Source: JBCCFW01 sp039029535
GTDB taxonomy: Bacteria > Acidobacteriota > JBCCFW01
Assembly (NCBI GenBank): GCA_039029535.1
Contig: JBCCFW010000155.1
Coordinates: forward strand, 1 to 18,721
Direction: 5' to 3'
DNA: 18,721 nt
Part shown: piece after piece, positions 15,258 to 18,721 of the stretch
Layout of the letters: each line of letters opens with the position of its first letter
How positions within the stretch are numbered: position 1 is the stretch's first letter
Notes under the pieces: model-generated
What the model was told of the DNA's origin: nothing
Seen by the model: the letters and a program-made list of their open reading frames with translations, nothing else
Database searches by the model: none
Translations under genes and position numbers: made by a program

Positions 15258-15289
15258 CTACGGAATCGGTGGGCACCGAGTTCCTCGCG

Positions 15290-16792
15290 TCAGTAGGAGA
15301 CCTGCAAGTCGTCGGGACTGGGCCCCCGGATCACTCGCAGGTCGGCACCCAGCCCACCACCGCTCGCGTCGAGGAGCCGATACAGCACGAGCGGCGCGCC
15401 CTCTGCGACGACGCCGAGGTCGTCGAGCGTTCCCGGCACGACGAAGGGCCGAGGCCAGCCCGGATCGAGAGCCGAGGCCGGCGTGAGCGGCAGCGGCACG
15501 CGCTGCTGCCAGCCCGGGGACAGGTCGGTGACCGAGCTTCGGTAGAGCTGGTCCGGCTGCGGCACGACGCCAAGTCCAAAGCGCACGATGGCCTCGCGCT
15601 CGGTGCCGCCCCCCACCGGCTCGAAGTCGATGCCGACGAAGAGGAAGCCGTCCTCCGCCAGGTCGAGCCCCGGTCCGACGGTCCCGGAGGCGGTCAGGTC
15701 CGTGACGAGGATGTCCGCCACGCCGTCGCCGTCGCTGTCGACCTCGTCACCCACCGTCAGCAGCACCGTGCTCGCACCGAGGTCGGAGGCATCGGCCGCG
15801 AAGAAGAGATGCTCGACGGCGCCGACCCTCCAAGTGAACACCGCCTGGCCCAGGTCGTTGAGGCTCAGCGCCTGGACCGTCGAGCCCGGATCCAGCACGA
15901 CGCCGTCGACGGTGTCGCCCTCACGCAGCGCGATCACCGCGTCGTAGGCGAGGAACTCGTCGGTGTCGGTGACGCCGTCGGTGTCGCCGCTGAAGAGGTA
16001 GTCACCCGACGCGTTGATGCTGACGTCGTCGAAGTTCTCCCAGAAGTCGCCGGCCCCCGTCGGCTGCCCTTCGCGGGCCACGGTCGTGCCGCCGACCTCG
16101 ACCACCTCCAGGTTCGGAGTCCCGTCGTCGAGCAGCAGGATGCTGATGCGGTGGGCCCCGTCACCCGACACGTCGTAGTCGAAGCTCACGCCCGAGGTCC
16201 GGGCGACGGGCAGCCCGTCGACGAGGTCGTCGGAGCGGATGACCACCTCCGGCGGTCCGGCACCTCGGCTTCGATAGAGCACGCGCCCCTCCGTCGACAT
16301 GCCACCGGTCTCGTTGAAACCGGCGACCCAGTAGGCAGTGCCGTCATCGATCATCTGCGGTCGACTGTGGAAGGTCGTGACGACTCCAGCCGGGAAGCCC
16401 GGCGCGGGCGTGTTCTCCACGAGGACGAGACCCAGCTCTCCCCAGACCCCGTCACCGCCGTTGATGGAGGGGCTGTAGATGAACTCACCGCCGTTGCCGA
16501 TGCCCATGGTGGACTCGCCGCCGGTGAGCACGTCCGGATCGGCATCGATGGACAGCCAGCGCACGCCGTCGTCGTACCAGACCCCAGTCCCGCCGGCCAC
16601 GAGCGAGAAGGTGAACCCCACTCGTCCGTCACCATTGGTGAACGGAGCGTTGAGATTGCCCAGGTTGCCGACCGCCACTGGGTCTCCCTCCGCCGCGACC
16701 ATCACCACCGACGTCACGCCGGCCGAGACCGGAGCATGAATCAGAGCCAGACCGAGAAGGCACGCCAACGAACGCTTCTGAGAGACTGTCAT
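15290..16792 (-). CDS. Secreted NxxGxxAF-repeat protein of unknown function
   Basis: A 500-residue exported protein. Residues 1-24 are a signal peptide (LACLLGLALIHAPVSA-G). The mature part is acidic, Gly/Asp/Val-rich and repetitive. It carries NxxGxx(A/L/G)F-like motifs at 53-60 (NGDGRVGF), 260-267 (NASGDYLF) and 312-319 (NDLGQAVF), and repeated EGD/EGQ turns at 35-38, 241-243 and 291-293, the pattern of the 'choice-of-anchor' NxxGxxAF beta-propeller-like proteins. A calcium-loop-like DSDGDGVAD lies at 352-360. I see no C-terminal PEP-CTERM-type or LPXTG anchor, so it may be free or held by its last ~80 residues. No Shine-Dalgarno is visible. A five-codon frame at 16789-16803 overlaps its ATG. 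The function is unknown. Confidence 0.84.
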   Translation of the reverse strand: MTVSQKRSLACLLGLALIHAPVSAGVTSVVMVAAEGDPVAVGNLGNLNAPFTNGDGRVGFTFSLVAGGTGVWYDDGVRWLSIDADPDVLTGGESTMGIGNGGEFIYSPSINGGDGVWGELGLVLVENTPAPGFPAGVVTTFHSRPQMIDDGTAYWVAGFNETGGMSTEGRVLYRSRGAGPPEVVIRSDDLVDGLPVARTSGVSFDYDVSGDGAHRISILLLDDGTPNLEVVEVGGTTVAREGQPTGAGDFWENFDDVSINASGDYLFSGDTDGVTDTDEFLAYDAVIALREGDTVDGVVLDPGSTVQALSLNDLGQAVFTWRVGAVEHLFFAADASDLGASTVLLTVGDEVDSDGDGVADILVTDLTASGTVGPGLDLAEDGFLFVGIDFEPVGGGTEREAIVRFGLGVVPQPDQLYRSSVTDLSPGWQQRVPLPLTPASALDPGWPRPFVVPGTLDDLGVVAEGAPLVLYRLLDASGGGLGADLRVIRGPSPDDLQVSY

Positions 16793-16832
16793 CTGACGAT
16801 CATGACACGAGCGTCGTCACGGATCGAAAGGA

Positions 16833-16843
16833 GCCCCCCGGGG
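16833..16843 (-). terminator. Weak GC-rich stem after oxyR
   Basis: Just past the oxyR stop the minus strand reads ACCCCGGGGGGC followed by TCCTTTCG. C and G runs could pair and a short pyrimidine stretch follows. The arms are short and the loop tight, so this is a tentative end signal. Confidence 0.25.
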
Positions 16844-16849
16844 TCAGTC

Positions 16850-17782
16850 TCAGGAGGGGCGTCGTTTCTTCGAGCGTGCCTTCCTGGGCTTCGTCCCACG
16901 TGACGAGGTCCCGGGCCTCTCCTTCAGGAGCTGACGGAAGCGCTTGATGAGCCGGCTCTGGAAGCGATGGGGGTTCCACGCCACGGCGAGCCGGCGGGTC
17001 GGCTTGGGCCCGGAGAGCGAGCGATAGACCCGACGCTCGCCCTGGTCGACCTCCCGCGCCATCGCCGGGATCATCGAGATGCCGTGTGACAGCGAGACCA
17101 GCTCCTGGACCATGGCGAGCTGGTTCGTGCGCTCCACCGCCACCGGCTGGAACGACCGCTGCCGACAATAGGAGACGATGTCGGCAGAGAGACAGTGCGC
17201 CTCGTCGAGCAGCACGAACGGGTACGACTCGATGTCGCTCAGGCGGATCCGCGACTTCTCGACCAGCGCATGGTCCGGCGGCAGGACGAGGAAGAGCTCC
17301 TCCTCGAACAGCTCCTCCACGCAGAGATGATCCGTCGGGATGGGCAGGGCGACGACCGCGAGGTCCACCTCGCCCTGCGTGCAGCTCTTCAGCAGGCCGT
17401 CGGTCGTGTTCTCGTGAACCACCAGGGTGGCCTTGGGATGGGCCTCGGAGAAGCGGCGGAGCACGTCGGGAAGGAAGTAGGGGGCGATGGTGGGGATGGC
17501 CCCCACCCGCACGCGTCCGCTCTCGCCGTCGTCGGTGATCTCGGCGAGGGTGTCCTCCATGATCGAGAGCACCTGACGAGCCCGCGCCTGCAACAGCTCG
17601 CCGGCGTCGGTGAGGGTCACCGATCGCGCCTCCCGCTCGAACACCGGCTGGCCCAGCTCGTCCTCGAGCTTGCGGATCGAGCGGCTGAGCGCGGGCTGCG
17701 AGACCGCGAGGCCCTCCGCCGCCCGCGTGAAGCTCCCGTGCTCCGCCACGCGGAGGAAGTACCGCAGCTGATCGAGCTCCAC
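16850..17782 (-). CDS. oxyR: Peroxide-sensing LysR-type regulator OxyR
   Basis: A 310-residue LysR-family activator from GTG 17782, with GGAGG 4 nt upstream. Residues 1-60 are the winged helix-turn-helix (FTRAAEGLAVSQPALSRSIR). The sensor domain follows from about 90 (GAIPTIAPYFLP, as in E. coli GLIPTVGPYLLP). The peroxide switch is conserved: C197 in DEAHCL and C206 in SYCRQ, nine residues apart like E. coli C199 and C208. Hydrogen peroxide should oxidise these to a disulfide and activate transcription. The last ~22 residues are an unusual basic tail rich in Lys, Arg and Ser (KPRKARSKKRR). It is divergent from katG, the classic OxyR target, so the 193 bp gap is the expected operator and autoregulatory region. 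Identity is strong. Confidence 0.95.
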   Translation of the reverse strand: MELDQLRYFLRVAEHGSFTRAAEGLAVSQPALSRSIRKLEDELGQPVFEREARSVTLTDAGELLQARARQVLSIMEDTLAEITDDGESGRVRVGAIPTIAPYFLPDVLRRFSEAHPKATLVVHENTTDGLLKSCTQGEVDLAVVALPIPTDHLCVEELFEEELFLVLPPDHALVEKSRIRLSDIESYPFVLLDEAHCLSADIVSYCRQRSFQPVAVERTNQLAMVQELVSLSHGISMIPAMAREVDQGERRVYRSLSGPKPTRRLAVAWNPHRFQSRLIKRFRQLLKERPGTSSRGTKPRKARSKKRRPS

Positions 17783-17849
17783 GAGGCCTCCGTTCCATTC
17801 CCGGAATTCATTGCAAGCATGTCACGAGTGCATTGGACTCATTCCTCGT

Positions 17850-17876
17850 GCCAGTTCATGATCATTCTCAACTGGC
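17850..17876. promoter_or_regulatory. Candidate OxyR operator in the oxyR-katG gap
   Basis: GCCAGTT (17850-17856) and AACTGGC (17870-17876) form a perfect inverted repeat with 13 bp between the arms, so the half-sites are two helical turns apart, as for LysR-type dimers. It lies in the more AT-rich part of the divergent gap, 68 bp from the oxyR start and 100 bp from the katG start. A smaller palindrome, ATGATCAT (17858-17865), is inside it. Assignment to OxyR is by position; it does not match the E. coli ATAG-type consensus. Confidence 0.45.
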
Positions 17877-17975
17877 GCAATGGCTCCCCGTGCCCTCGGC
17901 GCGGTTCGCTCTCTCCGTGGACTCACGCCCGAGCTGTCGCGCACGAACGACTCAGCCAAAGAAGGAGCGCGTCCC

Positions 17976-18623
<648 letters not shown>

Positions 18624-18638
<15 letters not shown>

Positions 18639-18721
18639 TGCAACCAATGCGGCCGTTGCAGCAAACACCACCAGCATTACGTAGGTGTAGGCGTCTGTGT
18701 CTGCTCTTCGTGATGCGATGG
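18624..18721. other. Terminal segment discordant with katG (possible junction)
   Basis: About 98 bp with lower G+C than the neighbouring genes (near 57% by hand count) and no KatG similarity. On the minus strand it is open from 18719 and reads as a hydrophobic stretch (YTYVMLVVFAATAALVASKA) with A-ending codons unlike the rest of the window, so it may be a fragment of a membrane-protein gene from elsewhere. No insertion-sequence end or target duplication can be seen. Confidence 0.55.

Noticed and set aside
15269..16903. Open frame of 544 codons on the plus strand opposite the NxxGxxAF gene
   Set aside because: The minus strand has a signal peptide and repeated family motifs; the plus frame spans two genes' ends and shows no domain.
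17833..17862. Sigma-70 promoter for katG (TTGGAC, 18 bp, CATGAT)
   Set aside because: Only 3 of 6 and 4 of 6 consensus matches; too weak to annotate.

Overview
This is an 18.7 kb stretch of high-GC DNA (roughly two thirds G+C by eye) in which nearly all bases are coding. It looks like a bacterial chromosome. The mix of genes is typical of Planctomycetota, Acidobacteriota or Myxococcota: a kinase with an N-terminal helical module and WD40 repeats beside an ECF sigma factor of the SigZ-like/TIGR02999 kind, a YVTN-propeller cytochrome c, an NxxGxxAF-repeat protein and two-domain retropepsin-like proteins. The sequence alone does not settle the phylum. I see no tRNA, rRNA, CRISPR array, transposase or integrase.

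Layout. (1) 1-495 (-): 5' part of a secreted protein that runs off the left edge. (2) 686-5121 (+): an RlmN/Cfr-like radical SAM protein followed after 5 bp by a membrane Ser/Thr kinase with about 16 WD40 repeats. (3) 5131-5757 (-): an ECF sigma factor convergent with the kinase. (4) 5962-11797 (+): a secreted di-haem c-type cytochrome with a YVTN propeller, an exported alpha/beta hydrolase fused to a RraB-like domain, and a thymidylate-kinase-like P-loop protein. (5) 11801-13223 (-): an exported thioredoxin-like/MsrA-like protein and a small coiled-coil protein. (6) 13334-13645 (+): a small ribbon-helix-helix-like protein, with a perfect 12-bp palindrome in its upstream gap. (7) 13680-17782 (-): a probable lipoprotein with two aspartyl-protease domains, a secreted NxxGxxAF-repeat protein and OxyR. 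(8) 17976-18638 (+): the 5' third of an exported catalase-peroxidase, KatG, divergent from oxyR. KatG homology stops abruptly near 18624, and the last ~98 bp look unrelated, suggesting an assembly junction or a real rearrangement.

How the genes may work together. Two regulatory pairs are visible. The kinase and ECF factor resemble the Ser/Thr-kinase-controlled ECF systems (PknT/EcfP of Vibrio parahaemolyticus is the characterised example): the sigma factor lacks most of the acidic region 2.2 motif and has a serine there. The OxyR/KatG divergon is a classic peroxide-response arrangement, but this KatG carries a signal peptide. Several exported proteins have redox themes (KatG, Trx-MsrA-like, di-haem cytochrome), so the region has an envelope/oxidative-stress flavour, though co-regulation is only inferred. 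The least familiar items are the exported hydrolase-RraB fusion, the exported Trx-MsrA-like fusion, and the RlmN paralogue coupled to the receptor kinase.
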